Assembly (NCBI GenBank): GCA_004553575.1
Contig: SFLA01000007.1
Location: 1 to 58,790, forward strand
From: Clostridiales bacterium
GTDB lineage: Bacteria; Bacillota; Clostridia; Oscillospirales; CAG-382
Length of the DNA: 58,790 nt
Direction: 5' to 3'
Below, one piece after another: positions 17,070-25,233 of this stretch. Made by a program: the position numbers and the translations under genes. Within the stretch, counting starts at the first letter, position 1. Each line of letters begins with the position of its first letter. A model generated the notes under the pieces. It worked only from the letters and a program-made list of their open reading frames with translations, had not been told where the DNA came from and ran no database searches.

Positions 17070-18089
17070 ATGAAAAAAACAGTCTATCTCAACGAGAGAG
17101 ACAGCTTCCTGTATCACGGAAGACATCTCTTTTTCAGCAATATGCTATTGCTCGATTGGTCGGGAAGCGGCTTTTCGTTCAATTTCAAGGGAACCGGATT
17201 CAATATCTTTTTCGGCGAACATTCCGGAGAACAGCCTGTGTATATCCGTGTAGAGGTTGACGGCGGAGGAAAGTGCGGCATTCTTCCCGCAGCGATAGGC
17301 GGCAGTTCCGACCGGTTTGCCGTAAGCGACGGCAAGGAGCGTGTGGTTATTGACGGTCTTTCGGATCGCCGTCATACCGTCCGGGTAATACGAATAACCG
17401 AGGGTGCCGATAAGCTGTGCGTCCGTGGGGTCGAGATAGACGGAGAAATGCTTCCTCCTCCGCTTGAAAGCGTGCGAAGAATAGAGTTCCTCGGCGATTC
17501 CATTACCTGCGGATACGGAATACTCGGCGATGAATCCACTACCGCGTTCAATACCTACGAAGAGGATTCCTCGCTCGCTTGGGCATACACGGTTGCCGAA
17601 AAATTCGGCGCGGATGCGCATTTCGAATGCATTTCCGGCAAAGGTATAGTCTGCAACTGTGAGGGCGCGCAGGACATAACATTTTCCAAATTTTTCCAGA
17701 TCGCCTCGCGCGGGGGCGAACCGTGGAATTTTGCAAGCTGGGTTCCGCAGGCGGTTGTTATTAACGGCGGAACCAACGACGGTTGGGGCGGTGCCACGGC
17801 AGAGCAGTTCGAGCAGGGCGCTTCGGAGCTTATTTCCCTCATACGAAGCAAGTATACCTATGCCCAGATAATCTGGTGCTACGGTCTTATGGGCGACGTA
17901 TTTATGCCCGTACTCAAAAAGCTGTTCAAAAAGCTCGGCGAGAGCGATCAGAAACTGCATCTTCTCCCGCTCGCCCCGCTTAATCCCAAAAAGGGCGAAA
18001 TAGGCGGAGTCGGACATCCGAGCATAAAGGCAAACAACCGCGTGGCGTCGGCAGTTATCGCAAAGCTGAAATCGCTTAAGATCTGGTAA
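17070..18089 (+). CDS. SGNH/GDSL esterase, carbohydrate-esterase family 2-like
   Basis: A 339-residue two-domain esterase: an N-terminal jelly-roll domain (1-125) and a C-terminal SGNH hydrolase, the layout of CE2 acetyl-xylan/glucomannan esterases. Motifs are GDSITCGYG (nucleophile S144), GGTNDGWG (about 231-238) and the catalytic His in VGHPS (about 315). No signal peptide is present, so it may act on short oligosaccharides inside the cell. Start follows CGGAGG. It may be in the transcript of the ATPase, 22 bases upstream. Confidence 0.88.
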   Translation: MKKTVYLNERDSFLYHGRHLFFSNMLLLDWSGSGFSFNFKGTGFNIFFGEHSGEQPVYIRVEVDGGGKCGILPAAIGGSSDRFAVSDGKERVVIDGLSDRRHTVRVIRITEGADKLCVRGVEIDGEMLPPPLESVRRIEFLGDSITCGYGILGDESTTAFNTYEEDSSLAWAYTVAEKFGADAHFECISGKGIVCNCEGAQDITFSKFFQIASRGGEPWNFASWVPQAVVINGGTNDGWGGATAEQFEQGASELISLIRSKYTYAQIIWCYGLMGDVFMPVLKKLFKKLGESDQKLHLLPLAPLNPKKGEIGGVGHPSIKANNRVASAVIAKLKSLKIW

Positions 18090-18102
18090 AACAACGACAT
18101 AA

Positions 18103-18133
18103 AAACCGCGGGCGCATATTGCGTCCGCGGTTT
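18103..18133. terminator. Bidirectional terminator between the esterase and feo operon
   Basis: 13-base arms (18103-18115 with 18121-18133) with one G-T pair. A/T runs on both sides allow it to end transcripts from either direction; it overlaps the stop codon of the Cys-rich peptide. Confidence 0.8.
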
Positions 18134-18341
18134 AAATTATGTTAACCTTTTTCTCGGCGCTCGGTTTTTCAGGACTGCACTCTCCGCCCATCGGGCAGCT
18201 CTCACAACCGCAACCGCAGCCGCAGGGGGATTTCCCCTTCTTCCCGTTACGTATTACACGTATTATAATAAACAACACAAGCGCGGCAACGGCGGCGGAC
18301 ACCAATATCGTGGCCGCATTTGCGGCAATCCATGACATCAT
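18132..18341 (-). CDS. FeoB-associated Cys-rich membrane protein
   Basis: A 69-residue peptide: one membrane helix (about 9-29), a basic patch, then a cysteine cluster PCGCGCGCESCPMGGEC. Such peptides are found right after feoB in many Clostridia and are thought to help hand over Fe2+, though the mechanism is unproven. The start at 18341 is selected by AGGAG eight bases upstream, which lies just after the feoB stop; the upstream in-frame ATG at 18347 is too close to that site. Confidence 0.85.
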   Translation of the reverse strand: MMSWIAANAATILVSAAVAALVLFIIIRVIRNGKKGKSPCGCGCGCESCPMGGECSPEKPSAEKKVNII

Positions 18342-18357
18342 AAGCATTGCTCCTTTC

Positions 18358-20778
18358 TTAAGCATTACCGACCTTTTGTGTCAGCGTTTTGGGTTCGCGA
18401 TACTTACGTATAAACAGCATATATGCCATAAATACAAGTACGATTGAAGCGGCTACAAGTCCTATAACGTTCGGGCTTCCGGCGATTGCGGACCAGAACT
18501 GGTACACCATAAGTGAAACCGCATATGCAAAGCAGCACTGATATCCGATGGCAAACCAGGTCCATTTTGCCGAATTCATTTCGCGGCGGATTGCTCCGAT
18601 AGCGGCAAAGCAGGGAGCGCAGAGCAGATTGAATATCAAAAAGCTGTATGCCGCAGGTTTAGTCATTCCCATGAAATCAAGCACTCCGAACACACCGACT
18701 ACCTCTTCCTTGGCTACTAATCCCATTATGGTGGCAACGGCTGCCGTTGCTTCACCGAATCCGAGCGGAGCGAATATCAAACAGACCGCGCCGCCTATTT
18801 TGCCGAGTACGCTGTCCGAAAGCTCCATTTCCAGTGAGAATACGAACGATCCGTCAACCCAGCCGAACACCGACCCGAGCCATATCACCACAGACGCAAG
18901 AAGAATGATGGTGCCGGCTTTTCTTATAAATGATCTGGCGCGTTCCCACACCGATCTCATTACGTTTACTACAGTCGGCAAACGGTAAGCCGGAAGCTCC
19001 ATAACAAACGGAGCAGGATCACCGGCGAACATTTTTGTTTTTTTAAGCATAATTCCCGAAATCACAATGGCGGCAATCCCGATAAAGTAAGCGGAAGGCG
19101 CCACCCACCATGCGCCGCCGAACAGTGCGGAGGAGATCATGGCGATTATCGGCAGCTTGGCTCCGCACGGAATAAACGTGGTAGTCATAATGGTCATGCG
19201 GCGGTCGCGCTCGTTTTCGATGGTACGCGAAGCCATTATACCCGGGATACCGCAGCCGGTTCCGATAAGCATGGGTATGAATGATTTGCCGGAAAGCCCG
19301 AATTTACGGAATACGCGGTCGAGCACGAAGGCAATACGTGACATATACCCGCACGCCTCAAGAAAGGCAAGCATTGCAAAAAGCACCAGAAGCTGTGGTA
19401 CAAAGCCCAGCACCGCGCCGACTCCGCCGATAATACCGTCAACAATAAGGCTTTCGAGCCACTCGGCACAGCCGATTGCGTTCAGCCCCCGTGCGGCGAG
19501 CACACCGATTCCGGGAATCCAGACACCGTATTCAGACGGATCCGGCACCCCTTCGGCTGACTCTCCGAGCGCGGCGTCATAGAGAGTTCCGATATCATAA
19601 CCGGCATCAATAAGCGAATCTGCGTATGCCCCGTACGATTCGTCAAATGCTCCGTAGTCGCCGTCATCAATAGCCGACCGTATATCCTCCGCACCCGGAA
19701 CTCCGGCTGCAGCGGCGGAATCCACCAAAGAAACGAATTCCTCGGTCCAGACATATTCTTCGGCGTAACCGGTGATTGCATCATCATAAGCCGCACTGCC
19801 AATACCGAACAGGTGCCAGCCGTCGCCGAAAACACCGTCGTTTGCCCAGTCTGTTGCCCATGTACCTACCGTGGAAACCGATATAAAATATACCAAAAAC
19901 ATTATAACAGCAAATATCGGTATCGCGGCAATACGGTTGGTCACTACTTTATCGATCTTGTCCGACACGGTAAGCATACCGGCGTTTTTCTTTTTATAAC
20001 ACCCCTTAAGCAAAGAGGCGATATAAACATAGCGTTCATTGGTTATTATGCTTTCGGCGTCGTCGTCCAATTCTTTTTCAGCCGCTCTTATGTCCTCCTC
20101 AATATGAGACATAACTGACGGATTCAGCTTCAGATCTTCAAGCACCTTTTCATCGCGCTCGAATATCTTTATCGCATACCAGCGCTGACGCTCGGCAGGC
20201 ATATCGTGCACCGCCGCCTCCTCTATATGCGCAAGCGCGTGTTCGACAGCTCCGGAAAATGTATGGTGCGGAACCGTGCCCGCATTATCGGCGGCATCTA
20301 TTGCCGCTTCCGCGGCTTCCGTAATACCCGTACCCTTAAGAGCGGATATCTCCACTATGCGTATTCCGAGTCCGCGGGAAAGCTCGGCAATGTCGATTCT
20401 ATCGCCGTTCTTTTTTACAACGTCCATCATGTTTATCGCCATTACAACGGGAATCCCGAGCTCGGTAAGCTGTGTCGTAAGATACAGATTCCGTTCAAGG
20501 TTGGTGCCGTCCACTATGTTGAGTATAACATCGGGACGCTCTCCTATCAGATAGTTTCTTGCGACAACCTCTTCGAGCGTGTAGGGAGAAAGAGAATAAA
20601 TACCCGGAAGATCGGTTATTATCACGTCATCGTGCTTTTTCAGTCCGCCCTCCTTCTTTTCGACAGTAACTCCGGGCCAGTTTCCGACAAACTGGTTCGA
20701 ACCGGTGAGCGCGTTGAAAAGAGTGGTCTTTCCGCTGTTGGGATTGCCCGCAAGGGCTATCCGTATCCGTTTTTCCAT
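18358..20778 (-). CDS. feoB: Ferrous iron transporter FeoB
   Basis: An 806-residue Fe2+ permease. The N-terminal G domain has GNPNSGKTT (11-19), DLPG (56-59) and NMMD (116-119). The helical spacer follows, then two Gate-type membrane halves with GTGCGIPGIMASRT (506-519) and a matching PCGAKLP in the second. Unusual is an acidic, mostly soluble insertion of about 100 residues (about 325-425) after the first membrane helix, between regions that adjoin in Escherichia coli FeoB. Start follows AAGGAGAT. It is third of four genes in the leftward feo operon. Confidence 0.95.
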   Translation of the reverse strand: MEKRIRIALAGNPNSGKTTLFNALTGSNQFVGNWPGVTVEKKEGGLKKHDDVIITDLPGIYSLSPYTLEEVVARNYLIGERPDVILNIVDGTNLERNLYLTTQLTELGIPVVMAINMMDVVKKNGDRIDIAELSRGLGIRIVEISALKGTGITEAAEAAIDAADNAGTVPHHTFSGAVEHALAHIEEAAVHDMPAERQRWYAIKIFERDEKVLEDLKLNPSVMSHIEEDIRAAEKELDDDAESIITNERYVYIASLLKGCYKKKNAGMLTVSDKIDKVVTNRIAAIPIFAVIMFLVYFISVSTVGTWATDWANDGVFGDGWHLFGIGSAAYDDAITGYAEEYVWTEEFVSLVDSAAAAGVPGAEDIRSAIDDGDYGAFDESYGAYADSLIDAGYDIGTLYDAALGESAEGVPDPSEYGVWIPGIGVLAARGLNAIGCAEWLESLIVDGIIGGVGAVLGFVPQLLVLFAMLAFLEACGYMSRIAFVLDRVFRKFGLSGKSFIPMLIGTGCGIPGIMASRTIENERDRRMTIMTTTFIPCGAKLPIIAMISSALFGGAWWVAPSAYFIGIAAIVISGIMLKKTKMFAGDPAPFVMELPAYRLPTVVNVMRSVWERARSFIRKAGTIILLASVVIWLGSVFGWVDGSFVFSLEMELSDSVLGKIGGAVCLIFAPLGFGEATAAVATIMGLVAKEEVVGVFGVLDFMGMTKPAAYSFLIFNLLCAPCFAAIGAIRREMNSAKWTWFAIGYQCCFAYAVSLMVYQFWSAIAGSPNVIGLVAASIVLVFMAYMLFIRKYREPKTLTQKVGNA

Positions 20779-20806
20779 ATCAGATTATCTCCTTTTGATT
20801 GCGTTT

Positions 20807-20828
20807 TCGGTTAGTTACATCTAACCGA
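20807..20828. promoter_or_regulatory. Inverted repeat between feoA and feoB, probable metal-repressor site
   Basis: TCGGTTAG (20807-20814), six bases, CTAACCGA (20821-20828): perfect eight-base arms. One of three copies of GGTTAG-N6-CTAACC in this locus and nowhere else noticed in the window. It resembles DtxR/IdeR/MntR operators in half-site sequence (GGTTAG) but with a different spacing. As RNA it would also fold into a hairpin, so an attenuating role is possible. Confidence 0.6.
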
Positions 20829-20855
20829 TTGCCGTATAAAACGACGGTATTCATA

Positions 20856-21083
20856 TCAGACCCGTTCGACTTCTATCATATCGGCGTCCGCCTTACGGAT
20901 TGACAGCTCATAGCCGCGAACGGTAAGTTCGACCGGGTCACCGAGCGGCGCTACTTTACGGATATGAACCTGCACACCGCGGGTTATTCCCATATCCATA
21001 ATCCGGCGCTTCACCGCTCCCTCGCCGTTGATTCTTACCACCTTAAGCGTTTCTCCGACTTTTGCATCTCTTAATGTTGGCAT
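20856..21083 (-). CDS. feoA: FeoA-domain protein
   Basis: A 75-residue SH3-like FeoA protein. The family pattern is clear: LRDAKVGETLKVVRI, then R-R-x-x-DMGITRG, and a C-terminal LTVRGYELSIRKADADMIEV. FeoA is a small cytoplasmic partner that assists FeoB in Fe2+ uptake. Start follows GGAGG. It lies between the first FeoA-like gene and feoB, with a GGTTAG/CTAACC site in the gap to feoB. Confidence 0.93.
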   Translation of the reverse strand: MPTLRDAKVGETLKVVRINGEGAVKRRIMDMGITRGVQVHIRKVAPLGDPVELTVRGYELSIRKADADMIEVERV

Positions 21084-21158
21084 ATTAACCTCCGTATTTT
21101 ATATTATTTATAATAACGGCGCAGACTGCCTGCACGGGAAGCCGCCCGCTCACGGTAT

Positions 21159-21368
21159 CTATACGATAATCTTTCCGGCCATCTCGCGGCTTATCGCAAC
21201 GCGGGATTCCTTTACGTTTACAATCAGATTCCCCGCAATCTGCGATATTACGGTTACTCTTCCCCCGGCAACAAAGCCGAGATTTTCGAGGTGCTTTTTC
21301 ACGTCGGGGCTTCCGCCAACCTTCTTTATAATGTTTTCTTCCCCGACCGGCGCAAGCAGCAGAGGCAT
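21159..21368 (-). CDS. Second FeoA-domain protein
   Basis: A 69-residue FeoA-type protein and first gene of the operon. It shares the pattern of the fold: a KKHLENLGFVAGGRVTVI stretch and a C-terminal VKESRVAISREMAGKI. It is only distantly similar to the next gene, so the two are likely different subunits and not a fresh duplication. An in-frame reading further upstream lacks a ribosome site; the ATG at 21368 is preceded by AAAGGACAA. Confidence 0.88.
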   Translation of the reverse strand: MPLLLAPVGEENIIKKVGGSPDVKKHLENLGFVAGGRVTVISQIAGNLIVNVKESRVAISREMAGKIIV

Positions 21369-21388
21369 AACGTTGTCCTTTCCGCACC

Positions 21389-21406
21389 GGTTAGAAGAAA
21401 CTAACC
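21389..21406. promoter_or_regulatory. Inverted repeat upstream of feo operon, proximal copy
   Basis: GGTTAG (21389-21394), AAGAAA, CTAACC (21401-21406). It lies 20 bases before the first start codon, in the leader of the operon. Its centre is 34 bases from that of the distal copy, so bound proteins would sit on about the same helix face. Confidence 0.6.
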
Positions 21407-21420
21407 AGCGCTCCGAAAAA

Positions 21421-21442
21421 TCGGTTAGTCTTATCTAACCGC
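21421..21442. promoter_or_regulatory. Inverted repeat upstream of feo operon, distal copy
   Basis: GGTTAG (21423-21428), TCTTAT, CTAACC (21435-21440), with C and G extending the arms by one base. It begins a few bases after the -10 box of the probable feo promoter and so covers the transcription start, the classical place for an iron-dependent repressor. Confidence 0.65.
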
Positions 21443-21447
21443 CATGA

Positions 21448-21476
21448 GTTTAACACCATTATGCCCCGGATGTCAA
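21448..21476 (-). promoter_or_regulatory. Probable promoter of the feo operon
   Basis: Leftward TTGACA (21476-21471), 17-base spacer, TTAAAC (21453-21448). The -35 is perfect and the -10 weak. The start of transcription would fall within the distal GGTTAG repeat. Confidence 0.5.
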
Positions 21477-21484
21477 GAGGTTAT

Positions 21485-21694
21485 TAATACTTTTTTATCT
21501 CCTTTTTAAAATTCGTCGCTTTAACCACTGCTACACCGATATTAACCGTGGCATATGTGAATTATTATTACTCAAAGTATAACAGAAAAAACACAGCATT
21601 GCCAAAACACCGCAACGCACATACACAGACGGCTGTGCATAAATATAATACGCCGTTACTCGCCCATGTGGCGGTCGCGGCGTATTAATATATA
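21485..21694. other. Non-coding stretch with a large hairpin
   Basis: Between the feo promoter and the Gfo/Idh gene I see no convincing gene. The part near 21485-21600 is AT-rich without clear signals. TAATACGCCG (21646-21655) pairs with CGGCGTATTA (21678-21687), with an inner CGCC/GGCG stem; this probably ends leftward transcripts from the Gfo/Idh gene. Confidence 0.5.
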
Positions 21695-21778
21695 TCAACC
21701 GTATGTGCGAAAAAGCAGGATGTAAAACGCGATAAGCCCGGCACGGAATTTTTTAAGCTGCATAGCCGGTTTGCGCAT
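21695..21778 (-). CDS. Very small hydrophobic ORF, doubtful
   Basis: A 27-residue reading frame downstream of the Gfo/Idh gene with a basic start (MRKPAMQLKKFR) and a hydrophobic segment (AGLIAFYILLF). It lies between that gene and the hairpin at 21646-21687. The frame is open a further 13 codons upstream without a normal start codon. The ribosome site is weak (AAGG, very close). It could be a membrane micropeptide, a decayed gene end, or chance. Confidence 0.2.
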   Translation of the reverse strand: MRKPAMQLKKFRAGLIAFYILLFRTYG

Positions 21779-21830
21779 CGCCTTATCCCCAAACGGAGCG
21801 CGCTTAAGCAGTATAAGTCAACCTCCGCAC

Positions 21831-22871
21831 TTAATCTTCACCTATATATACCGTGCGGTGTTCCTCTGCGGAGCGGTATATTGCCAGAATTATGTCAACT
21901 GCCCTCCGTCCTTCGTGCTGATCTATCTGCGGACGGGTGCCGGTTCGCAAGGCGTTTATAACGTCCTTAATCTGAGCGGTGTGATATCTCGGCGATATTT
22001 CCGTCGGCACGGAAGCGGAAGACCGGAACTCTCCCCCTACATCGATATCCTGTGCCCCGGACCCCAGATCCCATTTTACTACCGACGTCTCTTCAAGCGC
22101 AATGGTGCCGTCGCTGCCGTTTATTTCGATACGGCGAGGATACCCGGGAAATACCGACGTTGTAGCCTGTATTACTCCCGTCGCGCCGGATTCGTATTCA
22201 ACTATACATGCGAGCGTGTCCTCGACCTCTATCCGACGCGTCAGGGTTTTTGATACTGCATAAACGCTTACTATGTCTCCGGCAAGGTAAAGCAGCAAGT
22301 CAACCCCGTGTATCCCCTGATTCATAAGGGCTCCTCCGCCGTCAAGCCGCTTGGTACCGCGCCATGAACCGCTGTCATAATATTCCTGCGACCTGTAAAA
22401 CTTCATATATGCGTCTGCGCAGACAATCCTGCCCAGTCTGCCCTCTCGTATGGCGTCCCTTGCCATTCTTACCGATCTCGAAAAACGCGACTGGGATATC
22501 GACGATACTGTTACTCCGCTCTCGTCGCAGGCACGCTCGATACGGTCGAGCTGATCCTTGGTTATTCCCATCGGTTTTTCGATAATTATATTCTTTCCCT
22601 GCCGTGCCGCCGCAACGGCGACGTCTGCGTGGTAGCCGCTCGGAGTGCATATGCAAACAATATCAATTCCGGGGCATGCAAGCAGCTCCCCGGGGGATTC
22701 GAAGCACCTGACTCCGTAACGAGATGAAAACTTTAATGCGGCGTCCTTAACCGTGTCAGCCACTCCGATAAGCTCTGCGTCATCCTCAAGCTCGAGTATT
22801 GAATTCGCATGAAAATCGGCAATCATACCGCATCCGATAATGCCGAACCCGAATCTCTTGTTATTTTTCAT
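21831..22871 (-). CDS. Gfo/Idh/MocA-family oxidoreductase
   Basis: A 346-residue NAD(P)-dependent sugar or cyclitol dehydrogenase. The Rossmann start is GFGIIGCGMIADFHA; the conserved EKP motif reads IIEKPMG (about 94-100), and the catalytic region has GGGALMNQGIHGVDLLLYL with the expected His. The substrate is unknown. The start at 22871 follows AAGGGAG; a longer frame begins inside the promoter. It diverges from serC and is not clearly linked to its neighbours. Confidence 0.9.
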   Translation of the reverse strand: MKNNKRFGFGIIGCGMIADFHANSILELEDDAELIGVADTVKDAALKFSSRYGVRCFESPGELLACPGIDIVCICTPSGYHADVAVAAARQGKNIIIEKPMGITKDQLDRIERACDESGVTVSSISQSRFSRSVRMARDAIREGRLGRIVCADAYMKFYRSQEYYDSGSWRGTKRLDGGGALMNQGIHGVDLLLYLAGDIVSVYAVSKTLTRRIEVEDTLACIVEYESGATGVIQATTSVFPGYPRRIEINGSDGTIALEETSVVKWDLGSGAQDIDVGGEFRSSASVPTEISPRYHTAQIKDVINALRTGTRPQIDQHEGRRAVDIILAIYRSAEEHRTVYIGED

Positions 22872-22893
22872 ACAAGTGCTCCCTTCCGATAAA

Positions 22894-22922
22894 AGGATAT
22901 CCTCGATAATGTACAAAGTCAA
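22894..22922 (-). promoter_or_regulatory. Promoter of the Gfo/Idh gene
   Basis: Leftward TTGACT (22922-22917), 17-base spacer, TATCCT (22899-22894), 23 bases before the start codon. It lies back to back with the serC promoter. Confidence 0.65.
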
Positions 22923-22942
22923 GTTAATTTTTGCAAAAATAT

Positions 22943-22971
22943 TGACTATCGTCACAAAATGATGTAAAATT
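22943..22971 (+). promoter_or_regulatory. Promoter of the serC-serA-HAD-polA-rsmI operon
   Basis: TTGACT (22943-22948), 17-base spacer, TAAAAT (22966-22971), 33 bases before the serC ATG. No further internal promoter is evident through rsmI. Confidence 0.75.
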
Positions 22972-23004
22972 AATCACTATTATTAATTTGAAAGGGTGTA
23001 ATCG

Positions 23005-24081
23005 ATGAAACGAATCTACAACTTCTCTGCGGGTCCTTCAATGCTTCCGCTTCCCGTGCTTGAACAGGCTGCCGCCGAGATGCTCGACTGCCGGGGAAGC
23101 GGCTGCTCAGTAATGGAGATGAGCCATCGATCTCCCGTTTACGACGCAATAATCAAAAAGGCCGAGGCTGATCTCCGTACCCTTATGGAAATACCCGATA
23201 ATTACAAGGTCCTGTTCCTTCAGGGAGGAGCTACCACTCAGTTTTCCGCAGTTCCGCTGAACCTTATGAACGGCAGCGGCAAAGCTGATTATATCGTGTC
23301 CGGTCAGTTCTCCAAAAAAGCGGCGACCGAGGCTGAAAAATACGGAACCGTGAATGTTCTCGCCTCCTCCAAGGACCGCAACTTCGCCTATATCCCCCAC
23401 GTCACCGAATTCACTCCCGATGCGGATTATGTACATATCTGCTTCAACAACACGATATTCGGTACAACTTACAACTATATACCCGATACCGGCGACATTC
23501 CTCTGGTTGCGGATGTTTCCTCCTGCATACTCTCCCGTCCGATCGACGTTAAGCGTTTCGGACTGCTGTATGCAGGCGCGCAGAAGAATATGGGCCCCGC
23601 CGGTCTCACCGTTGTTATCGTCCGCGAGGATCTTATCGGTCACGCGCGCCCCGATACCCCGGTACTGCTCGATTACAAGGTTCAGGCGGACGCCGACAGC
23701 ATGTACAACACGCCGCCCTGCTATTCGATATATATAGCCGGGCTTGTATTCGAATGGCTGCTCGGCCTGGGCGGACTCAAAGAGATGGAAAAGATAAATG
23801 TCGCCAAAGCAAAACTGCTTTACGATTATCTCGATAAGTCTTCACTGTTCATCCCCGTCGCCGACAAAGACTGCCGCTCCATAATGAACGTATGCTTCCG
23901 CACCGCCGATCCCGAGCTCGATAAGCAGTTCTGCTCCGAGGCTAAGGCTGCCGGACTCGAGAATCTTAAAGGGCACCGCTCCGTAGGCGGAATGCGTGCT
24001 TCGATCTATAACGCCATGCCTGCAGAAGGTGTTAAGGCACTGGTGGATTTCATGGCGGAATTTGAAAGGAACCACAAATGA
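23005..24081 (+). CDS. serC: Phosphoserine aminotransferase
   Basis: A 358-residue PLP enzyme that converts 3-phosphohydroxypyruvate and glutamate to phosphoserine and 2-oxoglutarate (also 4-phosphohydroxythreonine in pyridoxal synthesis). The start YNFSAGPSMLP, the GGATTQFSAVP cofactor segment and the PLP lysine in YAGAQKNMGPAG (about residue 193) are all typical. Length is normal. The ribosome site is AAAGGGTG. It overlaps serA by ATGA, coupling the second and first steps of serine synthesis. Confidence 0.95.
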   Translation: MKRIYNFSAGPSMLPLPVLEQAAAEMLDCRGSGCSVMEMSHRSPVYDAIIKKAEADLRTLMEIPDNYKVLFLQGGATTQFSAVPLNLMNGSGKADYIVSGQFSKKAATEAEKYGTVNVLASSKDRNFAYIPHVTEFTPDADYVHICFNNTIFGTTYNYIPDTGDIPLVADVSSCILSRPIDVKRFGLLYAGAQKNMGPAGLTVVIVREDLIGHARPDTPVLLDYKVQADADSMYNTPPCYSIYIAGLVFEWLLGLGGLKEMEKINVAKAKLLYDYLDKSSLFIPVADKDCRSIMNVCFRTADPELDKQFCSEAKAAGLENLKGHRSVGGMRASIYNAMPAEGVKALVDFMAEFERNHK

Positions 24082-25229
24082 AAGTAAAACTGCTTAATAA
24101 AATCGATAAAAAGGGTCTGGCAGAGCTCGGAAACGGTTACACCGTAGGCGAAGACATTGCCGACGCCGACGCATATCTCGTAAGAAGCGCATCTCTGCTT
24201 GACGCCGAGTTTCCCGCTTCACTCCGCGCCATCGCCCGCGCAGGCGCCGGTGTGAACAATATCCCGCTCGACCGCTGCGCCGAGCAGGGCATAGTCGTCT
24301 TTAATACACCCGGTGCAAACGCAAACGGCGTTAAGGAACTTGCTATAGCCTCTCTGTTTATCGCCTCCCGCCGCATTACAGAGGGAATCGCGTGGGCGAA
24401 CACCCTTACAGGCGAGGTCGGCAAGCAGGTCGAGAAAGGAAAGTCCGCATTCGCAGGTCCCGAAATCAGCGGCAAGACGCTCGGAGTCATAGGTCTCGGC
24501 GCGATCGGCGGTATAGTCGCAAACGCTGCTGCGTCACTCGGAATGAAGGTCGTCGGCTGCGATCCGTATATAACGGTTAACGCCGCCTGGTCGCTTTCGC
24601 GCGATGTTTCCAAGGCTGACAGTTATGACGAGTTGTTCCCCCTGTGCGACTACATTACGCTTCATGTTCCTTCCCTGCCCTCTACCAAGGGTATGATAAA
24701 CGCCGAAAGCATTGCAAAAATGCGCGACGGTGTGCGCATAATCAACCTTTCCCGCGGCGACATTGTCAATTCCGACGATATAATCGCTGCGGTTAAGAGC
24801 GGCAAGGTCGCCCGCTATGTAACCGATTTCCCCGACGAGAAGCTGCTCGGCATAGATAACATCATCTGTATTCCCCATCTCGGTGCATCAACGCCCGAGA
24901 GCGAAGAGAACTGTGCGATAATGGCGGCTCGCGAGCTTACCGATTTCCTCGAAAACGGAAATATTCACAACAGCGTGAATTATCCGGAGATTTCGATGCC
25001 GCGCATCTCGGCGCACCGCATTATAGTGCTTCACGAAAATATTCCGAACATGCTCGCGCAGGTGTCATCGGCAATTTCGGCAAGCGGAGTGAATATCGAC
25101 CATATGGTATCCTCCTCCAAAAACACCTCGGCGGCTGCGTTGTTCGATTCCGATAACGAATTCTCGGCAGACGTTATAGCCTCGATTTCCGCTGTAAGCG
25201 GCGTTCGCAAGGCGATACTGCTTTCCTGA
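24078..25229 (+). CDS. serA: D-3-phosphoglycerate dehydrogenase
   Basis: A 383-residue NAD-dependent dehydrogenase for the first step of serine synthesis. The nucleotide motif is GVIGLGAIGGIVANAA; the catalytic residues lie in NLSRGDIVN (Arg), PDEKLLG (Glu) and CIPHLGASTPESE (His). A C-terminal ACT domain (from about 310) probably senses serine. This is the short form lacking the extra ASB domain. Start overlaps serC by four bases. No serB is next to it, but the HAD enzyme that follows belongs to a different HAD group. Confidence 0.93.
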   Translation: MKVKLLNKIDKKGLAELGNGYTVGEDIADADAYLVRSASLLDAEFPASLRAIARAGAGVNNIPLDRCAEQGIVVFNTPGANANGVKELAIASLFIASRRITEGIAWANTLTGEVGKQVEKGKSAFAGPEISGKTLGVIGLGAIGGIVANAAASLGMKVVGCDPYITVNAAWSLSRDVSKADSYDELFPLCDYITLHVPSLPSTKGMINAESIAKMRDGVRIINLSRGDIVNSDDIIAAVKSGKVARYVTDFPDEKLLGIDNIICIPHLGASTPESEENCAIMAARELTDFLENGNIHNSVNYPEISMPRISAHRIIVLHENIPNMLAQVSSAISASGVNIDHMVSSSKNTSAAALFDSDNEFSADVIASISAVSGVRKAILLS

Positions 25230-25233
25230 AAAC

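Noticed and set aside
20809..20826. Reading the feoA-feoB inverted repeat as a plain terminator
   Set aside because: No T run follows, the genes belong in one operon, and the identical sequence recurs upstream of the operon, which favours a protein-binding site.
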